DNA of 16,430 nucleotides from an uncultured Propionibacteriaceae bacterium (lineage in GTDB: Bacteria; Actinomycetota; Actinomycetes; Propionibacteriales; Propionibacteriaceae), in NCBI GenBank assembly GCA_937988865.1, contig CALKHV010000134.1:1-16430 (forward strand). The letters are read 5' to 3'. Position numbers and translations under genes: made by a program. Numbering within the stretch: the first letter of the stretch is position 1; every line of letters starts with the position of its first letter. Below are positions 8,307 through 13,999 of this stretch, piece by piece. The notes under the pieces were generated by a model. It did not search any database. It had not been told where the DNA came from and was given only the letters and a program-made list of their open reading frames with translations.

Positions 8307-8333
8307 GAGGACGCTCCCCTCGCGTCCTCTCAG
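8303..8333. terminator. Bidirectional hairpin containing both convergent stop codons (GNAT gene / ribF)
   Basis: The arms CTGAGAGGACGC (8303-8314) and GCGTCCTCTCAG (8322-8333) are perfectly complementary around a 7-base loop. The left arm holds the TGA of the GNAT gene (8304-8306) and the right arm the complementary TCA of ribF (8330-8332). There is no T-run on either side, which is common for actinobacterial terminators. It would serve both genes. Confidence 0.75.
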
Positions 8334-9238
8334 GACTCGAGGCCCAGCGCCACTCGCGTGGTGGCGACGTCCCGGTGCATCTGCGTGACGAGGGGGCCGA
8401 TTCCCTCGTACTTCACCTGTCCGCGCAGGCGTGCCACGAAATCGACCACGATCGTCACCCCGTAGAGCTCCAGGTCGTCCCGATCGAGCACGTAGCTCTC
8501 GACCCGGCGCTCGACGCCGTCGAAGGTCGGGTTCGTACCCACCGAGATCGCCGCCGGCATGACCTCGTACGGACGATCGACGCGCCGCAACCAACCCGCG
8601 TACACCCCGTCTGCAGGCACGGCCATCTCGGGCGGCACGGGCAGGTTCGCCGTGGGGAAACCGAGCTCGCGTCCCCGCTGGTCACCCATCACGACGACAC
8701 CCCGGACGCGGAACGGGCGTCCCAGTTGTGTGGCGGCGGCCTCGACGTCCCCGGCGTCCAGCGCCGTGCGAATGCTCGTCGACCCGGCCTTCGCCTCGCC
8801 CACCCGGACGAGGGAGACGCACTCGACCTCGAACTCGTGGCCGGGAGACTGGGCGGCCCCGAGTTCGCGCAGGTGGGCCACCGTCCCACTGGCTCTCACC
8901 CCGAAGCGGAAATCCTCCCCGACCACCACGAGGAGCGGGCGCAGGGGCAACACGACCCGTGACACGAACTCGTCGGGCGTCCAGGTCGAGACGTCGCGGT
9001 TGAACTGCACAACGCGCACCTCGGAGGCGCCCGCCTCCTTGAGGAGTTCGATCCTGTCGTCGAGCGACGTGAGGAGCTTGGGTGCCACGTCGGGACGCAG
9101 GACGTGGATCGGGTGGGGCCAGAAGGTCACGACCACGACCGGACGCCCGGCCGCCCGTTCCCGCGCCCGCTTCAGCACCTCGACGTGGGCGCGATGGACG
9201 CCGTCGAAGTTCCCGATCACCACGACCGACCGATTCAT
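8330..9238 (-). CDS. ribF: Bifunctional riboflavin kinase / FAD synthetase
   Basis: 302-residue cytoplasmic enzyme that converts riboflavin to FMN and then FAD. The N-terminal FMN adenylyltransferase domain begins VVVIGNFDGVHRAH, continues VVVTFWPHP, and has the second nucleotidyltransferase motif as STSIRTAL. The C-terminal riboflavin kinase domain carries GRELGFPTANL, with the PTAN motif intact, and ends in a helical tail. The usual HxGH motif reads HRAH (residues 15-18, bases 9185-9196), with Ala for Gly, which is unusual. The start at 9238 is supported by GAGGAGG ~7 bp upstream. It makes the N-terminus shorter than in many actinobacterial RibF proteins, which carry ~15 extra residues. It normally follows truB; here azlCD lies between them on the other strand. 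A TAGACT -10-like hexamer on the - strand at 9283-9278 could drive it. Confidence 0.95.
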   Translation of the reverse strand: MNRSVVVIGNFDGVHRAHVEVLKRARERAAGRPVVVVTFWPHPIHVLRPDVAPKLLTSLDDRIELLKEAGASEVRVVQFNRDVSTWTPDEFVSRVVLPLRPLLVVVGEDFRFGVRASGTVAHLRELGAAQSPGHEFEVECVSLVRVGEAKAGSTSIRTALDAGDVEAAATQLGRPFRVRGVVVMGDQRGRELGFPTANLPVPPEMAVPADGVYAGWLRRVDRPYEVMPAAISVGTNPTFDGVERRVESYVLDRDDLELYGVTIVVDFVARLRGQVKYEGIGPLVTQMHRDVATTRVALGLES

Positions 9239-9282
9239 GTCGCTCCTCCTCGCAACCCCACCCGGGGTGACGCGGGAAGTCT

Positions 9283-9292
9283 AGTGGCGCAC
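9283..9292 (+). repeat. 10-bp direct repeat, left copy (flanks azlCD)
   Basis: AGTGGCGCAC, 17 bp before the azlC start. An identical copy lies 8 bp after the azlD stop at 10298-10307. The match may be chance or a mark of cassette insertion. Confidence 0.5.
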
Positions 9293-9309
9293 GCTAGCCT
9301 CGATGGATC

Positions 9310-9981
9310 ATGTCCCTGACCCCTGCGACCCGGATGGGCGCGTCGATTGCGCTGGCCACAGGGCTGTACGGGATCTCGTTCGGGGCACTCAGCGTGGCGG
9401 CCGGGCTCAGCGTCTGGCAGACCCAGGCCCTGAGCGCACTGATGTTCACCGGCGGTTCGCAGTTCGCCTTCATCGGCACACTCGCGGGCGGCGGGCCGGC
9501 GGCGGTTGCCGCAGCGAGCCTGCTCGGCCTGCGCAATGCGATCTACGGTGCGCAGCTCAACGCCACCTTCCGCCCGACGGGGATCCGCCGGCTGGCGTTT
9601 GCCCAGCTCACCATCGACGAGTCCGTGGCGACGACCTTCGCCCAGGACGATCCGGCTGAACGACGCCGGGGCTTCTGGACGGCGGGCGCGGGCGTCTTCC
9701 TCGCATGGAACCTCTTCACACTCCTCGGCGCGCTGCTGGGAGATCGCCTCGGAGACCCCCGTGCCTGGGGCCTGGACGGGGCCGCGGTGGCCGCCTTCCT
9801 CGGCTTGCTCTGGCCACGGATCCAGGCGCGCGAACCGGTCGGGATCGCGGTGGTGGCGGCTTTCGCGACCCTGCTCGCGGTCCCTGCGCTGCCGCCCGGC
9901 GTGCCTCTGCTCGTGGCTGCGGCAGCTGCGGCAGGAGTCTCTGCCTGGCTGCACCGGGGACACCGGCAGGGATCGCGATGA
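9310..9981 (+). CDS. azlC: AzlC family branched-chain amino acid exporter, large subunit
   Basis: 223-residue integral membrane protein of the AzlC/BrnF family. It works with a small AzlD/BrnE partner to export branched-chain amino acids, as in Corynebacterium BrnFE and Bacillus AzlCD. Family features are the N-terminal segment GLYGISFGALSVAAGLS, the motif FTGGSQFAFIG and LGLRNAIYG, followed by several hydrophobic spans (about five or six in all). The C-terminus is short and basic. The azlD start overlaps its stop codon, indicating translational coupling. The ATG at 9310 has no good ribosome site. A TAGCCT -10-like hexamer lies at 9295-9300, so a leaderless or near-leaderless transcript is possible; an in-frame ATG at 9334 is the alternative start. 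No Lrp-type regulator gene lies next to it, unlike brnFE. Confidence 0.92.
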   Translation: MSLTPATRMGASIALATGLYGISFGALSVAAGLSVWQTQALSALMFTGGSQFAFIGTLAGGGPAAVAAASLLGLRNAIYGAQLNATFRPTGIRRLAFAQLTIDESVATTFAQDDPAERRRGFWTAGAGVFLAWNLFTLLGALLGDRLGDPRAWGLDGAAVAAFLGLLWPRIQAREPVGIAVVAAFATLLAVPALPPGVPLLVAAAAAAGVSAWLHRGHRQGSR

Positions 9982-10289
9982 CCCTGTGGGGATGGGTGCT
10001 GGCGGCATCGGCGATCGCCTTCGCCACCAAGCTGGCCGGCTACCTGCTTCCGGCGCACTGGCTGGAGCGTGACGAGGTCGCCCGCACGACGGCCGCGATG
10101 ACCATCGGGCTGCTGGCATCGCTGATCACGCTGAACGCGGTGACGTCAGGGCGGTCCCTCGTGCTCGACTCGCGCCTGTTGGCGCTCGTCGCCGCGGCGT
10201 TGGCACTGAAGGCGAAGGCCCCCTTCCTCGCGGTGGTGATCGTGGGGGCAGCGACGGCCGGGCTCGCACGTCTGGCCGGTTTGCCATGA
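9978..10289 (+). CDS. azlD: AzlD family branched-chain amino acid exporter, small subunit
   Basis: 103-residue hydrophobic protein with about four membrane spans, matching AzlD/BrnE in length and pattern: WGWVLAASAIAFATKLAGYLLP at the start, with RTTAAMTIGLLASLITLNAV in the middle and ALKAKAPFLAVVIVGAATA near the end. It forms the exporter with AzlC. The ATG at 9978 overlaps the azlC stop as ATGA, and CAGGGA just upstream gives a ribosome site. A longer in-frame reading starting inside azlC is not needed. It ends 28 bp from the convergent truB stop. Confidence 0.93.
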   Translation: MTLWGWVLAASAIAFATKLAGYLLPAHWLERDEVARTTAAMTIGLLASLITLNAVTSGRSLVLDSRLLALVAAALALKAKAPFLAVVIVGAATAGLARLAGLP

Positions 10290-10293
10290 CCGG

Positions 10294-10313
10294 CGGCAGT
10301 GGCGCACCTGCCG
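10294..10313. terminator. Weak hairpin between convergent azlD and truB
   Basis: The arms CGGCAG and CTGCCG (6 bp) close an 8-base loop in the 28-bp gap between the two stop codons. There is no T-run. The right-hand copy of the AGTGGCGCAC repeat overlaps the loop. It is the only terminator candidate in this junction. Confidence 0.4.
10298..10307 (+). repeat. 10-bp direct repeat, right copy (flanks azlCD)
   Basis: AGTGGCGCAC, identical to 9283-9292; the pair brackets the azlCD operon. It also forms part of the azlD/truB hairpin, which may explain its presence here. Confidence 0.5.
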
Positions 10314-10317
10314 AGAG

Positions 10318-11214
10318 TCAGACGAGAACCGCCACCGGACGCGCGACTCCCGGGGCCTCGGCGTCCGGTCGGTAGAGCGCCAGCAGGTCGCCCGCGATCA
10401 GCCCCGTGGGGTCGCCGGGCAGCGTGAGGTTGAGGCTGCGTCCGACCCGGATGTCACGTTCGGTGTCGGCGTCCACGTCGAGGCAGGCGAAGCTCAACCG
10501 CGCGGCATCCGCCATCGAGATGAGGGGCGGGGCCGGCGTCCCCGCGTCGAAGGTGACGATGTCGGTGGTCGTCGCGAGCGAGAGGTCGAAGTTGCCGATG
10601 CGGGTGCGGCGCAGTGCCGTGAGGTGGCCCCCCACACCGAGGTCGCGTCCGAGATCGCGCGCCAGCGCGCGGATGTAGGTGCCCGACGAGCACTCCACGT
10701 CCACGTCCACGTCGAGCCAGCCGCCGACGGGACGTGCGCCCAGCACGTCGAACCGGGTCACCTCGACCTCACGGGCGGCGAGCACGACCTCCTCCCCCTG
10801 CCGCACGCGGGCGTAGGCCCGCTTCCCGTCCACCTTGATGGCCGATACCGCGCTGGGCACCTGGCTGATCCGTCCGCGGTAGTGCGCCACGGCTGCCTCG
10901 ACCGCCTGCAGCTCCACGCCCGAGGCGTCCCCCAGGCTCAAGGATTCCCCCTCGGCGTCGTCGGTCGTGGTCGCCTCCCCCAGCCGGATGGTCGCCAGAT
11001 AGCGCTTGTCGTGCAGGGCCAGGTGACCCAGCAGACGCGTCGCCCGGTTCACGCCACAGATCAGGACGCCGGTCGCCATGGGATCGAGCGTCCCGGCGTG
11101 GCCGACCTTCCGCGTCCCCATCAGTCGCCGGACGCGCGCGACCACCTGGTGGGAGGTGAGTCCCGGGGGTTTGTCGATGACCAGAAGGCCGGATGCGTCC
11201 ATGACGTCCATCAT
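10318..11214 (-). CDS. truB: tRNA pseudouridine(55) synthase
   Basis: 298-residue TruB, which isomerises U55 to pseudouridine in the T-loop of tRNAs. The N-terminus GLLVIDKPPGLTSHQVV and the catalytic motif KVGHAGTLDPMATG, with catalytic Asp at residue 44 (bases 11083-11085), are typical. KRYLATIRLGEATTTDDAEG and GTYIRALARDLG follow as in the family, and a C-terminal PUA-like region is plausible. Three closely spaced in-frame ATGs (11214, 11211, 11202) are possible starts. Ribosome sites are weak, so the first few residues are uncertain. In many bacteria truB follows rbfA directly or after a DHH phosphoesterase gene; here the symporter operon separates it from rbfA, so it needs its own promoter in the 192-bp divergent gap. 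Confidence 0.95.
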   Translation of the reverse strand: MMDVMDASGLLVIDKPPGLTSHQVVARVRRLMGTRKVGHAGTLDPMATGVLICGVNRATRLLGHLALHDKRYLATIRLGEATTTDDAEGESLSLGDASGVELQAVEAAVAHYRGRISQVPSAVSAIKVDGKRAYARVRQGEEVVLAAREVEVTRFDVLGARPVGGWLDVDVDVECSSGTYIRALARDLGRDLGVGGHLTALRRTRIGNFDLSLATTTDIVTFDAGTPAPPLISMADAARLSFACLDVDADTERDIRVGRSLNLTLPGDPTGLIAGDLLALYRPDAEAPGVARPVAVLV

Positions 11215-11250
11215 GACGTGTCCGGACGCCTATACGCCCAGGGGTATCGA

Positions 11251-11272
11251 CGACGACCTCCAGGAGGTGTCG
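11251..11272. repeat. Imperfect inverted repeat in truB / symporter divergent gap
   Basis: The left arm CGAC-g-ACCTCC pairs with the right arm GGAGGT-GTCG around a single central A, ten pairs with one bulged G. It lies 37-58 bp before truB. It could be an operator or a leader hairpin; no specific factor is recognisable. Confidence 0.4.
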
Positions 11273-11292
11273 AGAGTCCTTCACGACCTCGC

Positions 11293-11321
11293 TTGTGCAT
11301 TCGTTCACAAACCTGTAGGTT
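11293..11321 (+). promoter_or_regulatory. Candidate promoter of the DUF485-symporter operon
   Basis: TTGTGC (11293-11298) and TAGGTT (11316-11321) are separated by 17 bp. The -10 fits TANNNT; the -35 shares only TTG with the consensus. The implied leader is ~80 bases and contains a perfect 12-bp palindrome GGTGGGCCCACC at 11357-11368. The -10 overlaps a small inverted repeat, GTAGG/CCTAC, at 11315-11329. Confidence 0.4.
11294..11309. promoter_or_regulatory. CRP/GlxR-like palindrome upstream of the symporter operon
   Basis: TGTGCATTCGTTCACA matches the CRP-family consensus TGTGA-N6-TCACA at nine of ten positions. It lies ~98 bp before the DUF485 gene start and overlaps the -35 of the best promoter candidate. 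GlxR is the cAMP-dependent CRP-type regulator of actinobacterial carbon metabolism, so a site here makes sense. Binding is inferred. Confidence 0.5.
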
Positions 11322-11406
11322 CCTCCTACCACACCCCGTGACAACGGCGTCAGGGGGGTGGGCCCACCGCCCGAGCCTCACTCACTGCACACGCAACGGA
11401 GCCACC

Positions 11407-11841
11407 ATGCAGAATGCTGAGACCACCGGTCAGAAGACCGAATGGACCGACGATCCCGAGTTCCACCTCCCGAAGGACCACTGGCCCCTCCCCGAACTCA
11501 GCCACACCACCAAGCGGCCTGTCGACACGCAGAAGATCGACTTCGTCGCAGCCCAGGCGTCCCCGGAGTACACGACACTCCGCAAGACCTTCACCTCTTT
11601 CGCCTTCCCGATGGTCGCAACCTTCGTCGGCCTGTACTTCGTGTTCGTCCTTCTCGCCGTCTACGCGCCGTCGCTGATGGGACACAAGGTCTTCGGCAAC
11701 GTCAACGTCGGCGTCCTGTTCGGCCTGCTGAACTTCGCCACCACCTACTTCGTGACCTGGGCCTACGTCCGCCACGCCAACAACAACCTCGATCCGATGT
11801 CCACCAGCCTGCGTGAGCAGCTCGAGGCAGGAGCCAAGTGA
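11407..11841 (+). CDS. DUF485 family membrane protein, partner of the acetate symporter
   Basis: 144-residue protein with two predicted membrane spans, about residues 65-87 (FAFPMVATFVGLYFVFVLLA) and 99-121 (VNVGVLFGLLNFATTYFVTW), the pattern of DUF485 proteins such as E. coli YjcH and Corynebacterium MctB. Such genes lie directly before actP/mctC-type symporters, as here. The molecular role is not well defined; a small accessory subunit is the usual inference. The ~60 hydrophilic residues before the first span are longer than in YjcH and rich in charge and Pro. GGAG lies ~6 bp before the ATG at 11407. The stop overlaps the symporter start (TGATG), indicating translational coupling. Confidence 0.9.
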   Translation: MQNAETTGQKTEWTDDPEFHLPKDHWPLPELSHTTKRPVDTQKIDFVAAQASPEYTTLRKTFTSFAFPMVATFVGLYFVFVLLAVYAPSLMGHKVFGNVNVGVLFGLLNFATTYFVTWAYVRHANNNLDPMSTSLREQLEAGAK

Positions 11842-13439
11842 TGACCCTCTTCGAAACGGTCGGCGAGCCGATCCTCAACATCTCGATCTTCGCGCTCTTC
11901 GTGATCGCGACCATGGGCGTGGTCATCAAGGTGACCCGCAACTCCAGCAAGAAGTCGACCGACTTCTACACGGGCGGCGCGGCCTTCTCCGGACGCCAGA
12001 ACGGTCTGGCCATCACCGGTGACTACCTCTCGGCAGCGGCATTCCTCGGCGTGACGGGCGCGATCGCCATCAACGGCTTCGACGGCTTCCTGTACTCGGT
12101 CGGCTTCTTCGTGGCCTGGATCATCGCCCTGCTGCTCGTCGCCGAGCCGCTGCGCAACACCGGCAAGTACACGATGGCCGATGTGCTCAGCTTCAGGATG
12201 AACCAGAAGCCCGTGCGGACTGCCGCCGCGATCTCGACCCTCACCATCTCCTTCGTGTACCTCCTGGCCCAGATGGCCGGCGCGGGAGGTCTCGTGGCCC
12301 TGCTGCTCGGCATCTCGAGCAAGTCGGGTCAATCGCTCGTCATCGCCCTCGTGGGCGGGATCATGATCCTGTACGTGCTCATCGGTGGCATGAAGGGCAC
12401 CACCTGGGTGCAGATGATCAAGGCCGTGCTCCTCGTCAGCGGCGCCGGGATCATGTTCTTCTGGGTGCTGGCCCTGCAGGGCTTCAGCGTCTCGGGCCTG
12501 TTCGGCGCGGCAGTGGCCAACCACCCCAAGGGTGAGGCGATCCTCTCGCCCATGCTGCAGTACGGCTCGACGAACTGGACCAAGCTCTCCTTCGTGTCGC
12601 TGGCCATCGCCCTCGTGGGCGGCCCCTCCGGGCTCCCCCACGTGCTGATGCGCTTCTACACCGTCCCCACCGCGAAGGACGCCCGCAAGTCGGCAGTCTG
12701 GACCATCGCCCTGGTCGGCATCTTCTTCATCTTCACGCTCATCCTCGGCTACGGCGCTGCTGCGCTCGTCGGTGCAGACGTGATCTCGAAGGCTCCGGGC
12801 GGTGCCAACTCGGCCGCTCCGCTGCTGGCGTACGAACTCGGAGGCAGCGTCTTCATGGCGATCATCTCGGGGATCGCCTTCGCGACGATCCTCGCTGTGG
12901 TGGCGGGACTCACCATCACGGCGTCCGCATCCTTCGCCCACGACATCTACAACAACGTGCTCAAGGGCGGCAATGTCGATCCTGCGGACGAGGTGCGGGT
13001 CGCCCGCATCACTTCGGTGACGATCGGCATCCTGGCGGTCATCGGCGGCATCTTCGCCAACGGTCAGAACATCGCGTTCCTGATCTCCCTGGCGTTCGGT
13101 GTGGCGGCGTCGGCGAACCTGCCCGCCATCCTCTACACGATGTACTGGCGCAAGTTCAACACCCGCGGTGCCGTGTGGTCGATCTACGCGGGCCTCATCT
13201 CCGCGGTGACGTTGATCATCTTCTCCCCATCGATCTCGGGCAATGCGAAGGCGTTCTTCCCCGGCGGGAACTTCGACTTCTTCCCCCTGACCAACCCGAC
13301 GATCATCTCGCTCCCGCTCGCCTTCGTGGCCGGCTGGCTCGGGACGATCACCTCACCTGCGCCGGACGCCAAGCTCCAGGCCGAGATGGAGGTCCGCTCC
13401 ATGACCGGCATCGGCGCCGCCGACGCGATCGCCCACTGA
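11841..13439 (+). CDS. Cation/acetate (monocarboxylate) symporter, SSS family
   Basis: 532-residue sodium:solute symporter-type permease with about 13 membrane spans, closest in pattern to ActP of E. coli and MctC of Corynebacterium, which take up acetate, propionate or pyruvate. Typical segments are DFYTGGAAFSGRQNGLAITG, DYLSAAAFLGVTGAIA near the N-terminus, MAGAGGLVALLLG, and GGPSGLPHVLMRFYTVP in the middle. Later, AGLTITASASFAHDIYNNVL is a family hallmark. I chose the ATG at 11841, with AGGAG 7 bp upstream, rather than the GTG three bases earlier. The exact substrate range cannot be read from the sequence. It forms an operon with the DUF485 gene and ends at a strong palindromic terminator. 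A CRP-like site upstream suggests carbon-source control. Confidence 0.93.
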   Translation: MTLFETVGEPILNISIFALFVIATMGVVIKVTRNSSKKSTDFYTGGAAFSGRQNGLAITGDYLSAAAFLGVTGAIAINGFDGFLYSVGFFVAWIIALLLVAEPLRNTGKYTMADVLSFRMNQKPVRTAAAISTLTISFVYLLAQMAGAGGLVALLLGISSKSGQSLVIALVGGIMILYVLIGGMKGTTWVQMIKAVLLVSGAGIMFFWVLALQGFSVSGLFGAAVANHPKGEAILSPMLQYGSTNWTKLSFVSLAIALVGGPSGLPHVLMRFYTVPTAKDARKSAVWTIALVGIFFIFTLILGYGAAALVGADVISKAPGGANSAAPLLAYELGGSVFMAIISGIAFATILAVVAGLTITASASFAHDIYNNVLKGGNVDPADEVRVARITSVTIGILAVIGGIFANGQNIAFLISLAFGVAASANLPAILYTMYWRKFNTRGAVWSIYAGLISAVTLIIFSPSISGNAKAFFPGGNFDFFPLTNPTIISLPLAFVAGWLGTITSPAPDAKLQAEMEVRSMTGIGAADAIAH

Positions 13440-13489
13440 ACCGTCTTCGGATCGGCGGAGGTGGCACACGCCCACATCCGACGGACGGC

Positions 13490-13523
13490 ACGAGGCCCCC
13501 GGGGAATTCCCCGGGGGCCTCGT
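13490..13523. terminator. Bidirectional terminator, perfect 34-bp palindrome
   Basis: A perfect palindrome: arms ACGAGGCCCCCGGGG and their complement meet around AATT, so the tip reads GAATTC. On the + strand TTGCTGTT follows, a short T-rich end. It sits between the convergent symporter and rbfA stops (51 bp and 16 bp away) and can serve both. Confidence 0.9.
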
Positions 13524-13538
13524 TGCTGTTCTGCTGGG

Positions 13539-13988
13539 TCAGTCCTGGTCGGACTCGTCCAGGTCGTCGTCCTCACCGGGCTTCCGGTAGGGATCAGGAT
13601 CACCTGCATACGATGCAGAGGCAGCCTGCGCGGCCACCGCAGCGTCCAGTGCCTGGGCCCTGGCCAGCGCGTCCTCGATGCTCTTCGCCATCTCGGGGGT
13701 GGCGTCGAGCACGAACTCAACCGTCGGCGTGAACCGCAGGCCGAGCCGTTGCCCAACCGTCGAACGAATCAGACCCTTGGCCGACTCGAGGGCAACCTGC
13801 GTCCCGGAGAGATCGGACGACTCCCCGAGCACCGTGTAGAACACGGTGGCCTCCCTCGTGTCGCCCGTCAGTCGGACGTCCGTGATCGTGACGAACCCCA
13901 GACGGGGGTCCTTGATCCGGCGCTCGAGCATCTCGGCAACGATGAACTTGATCTGCTCAGCGAGTTTTGCGACTCGTGGGTTGGCCAT
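13539..13988 (-). CDS. rbfA: Ribosome-binding factor A
   Basis: 149-residue RbfA, a KH-fold 30S maturation factor that acts on the 16S rRNA 5' end and matters most in the cold. The N-terminus RVAKLAEQIKFIVAEMLERR and the segments DPRLGFVTITDVRLTGDTREATVFYTVLG (split here by family motifs DPRLGFVTIT and ATVFYTVLG) and LRFTPTVEFVLD are typical. The ~40-residue C-terminal extension is Ala-rich, then acidic (GEDDDLDESDQD), longer than in E. coli but common in actinobacteria. GAGAGGAG ends 5 bp before the ATG and overlaps the end of infB, 11 bp upstream, so the two are co-transcribed. The next gene on this strand would normally be a phosphoesterase or truB; instead a terminator and the opposing symporter operon follow. 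Confidence 0.96.
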   Translation of the reverse strand: MANPRVAKLAEQIKFIVAEMLERRIKDPRLGFVTITDVRLTGDTREATVFYTVLGESSDLSGTQVALESAKGLIRSTVGQRLGLRFTPTVEFVLDATPEMAKSIEDALARAQALDAAVAAQAASASYAGDPDPYRKPGEDDDLDESDQD

Positions 13989-13999
13989 GGTTGCTCCTC

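Noticed and set aside
10624..11406. A long + strand frame running across truB into the DUF485 gene, which could suggest a larger DUF485 protein
   Set aside because: The upstream part lies opposite conserved truB sequence, and the ATG at 11407 has a good ribosome site and a promoter candidate upstream.
11763..12941. A ~392-codon open frame on the - strand opposite the symporter
   Set aside because: It is rich in Glu/Asp/His/Arg, as expected from reading hydrophobic membrane-protein codons backwards.
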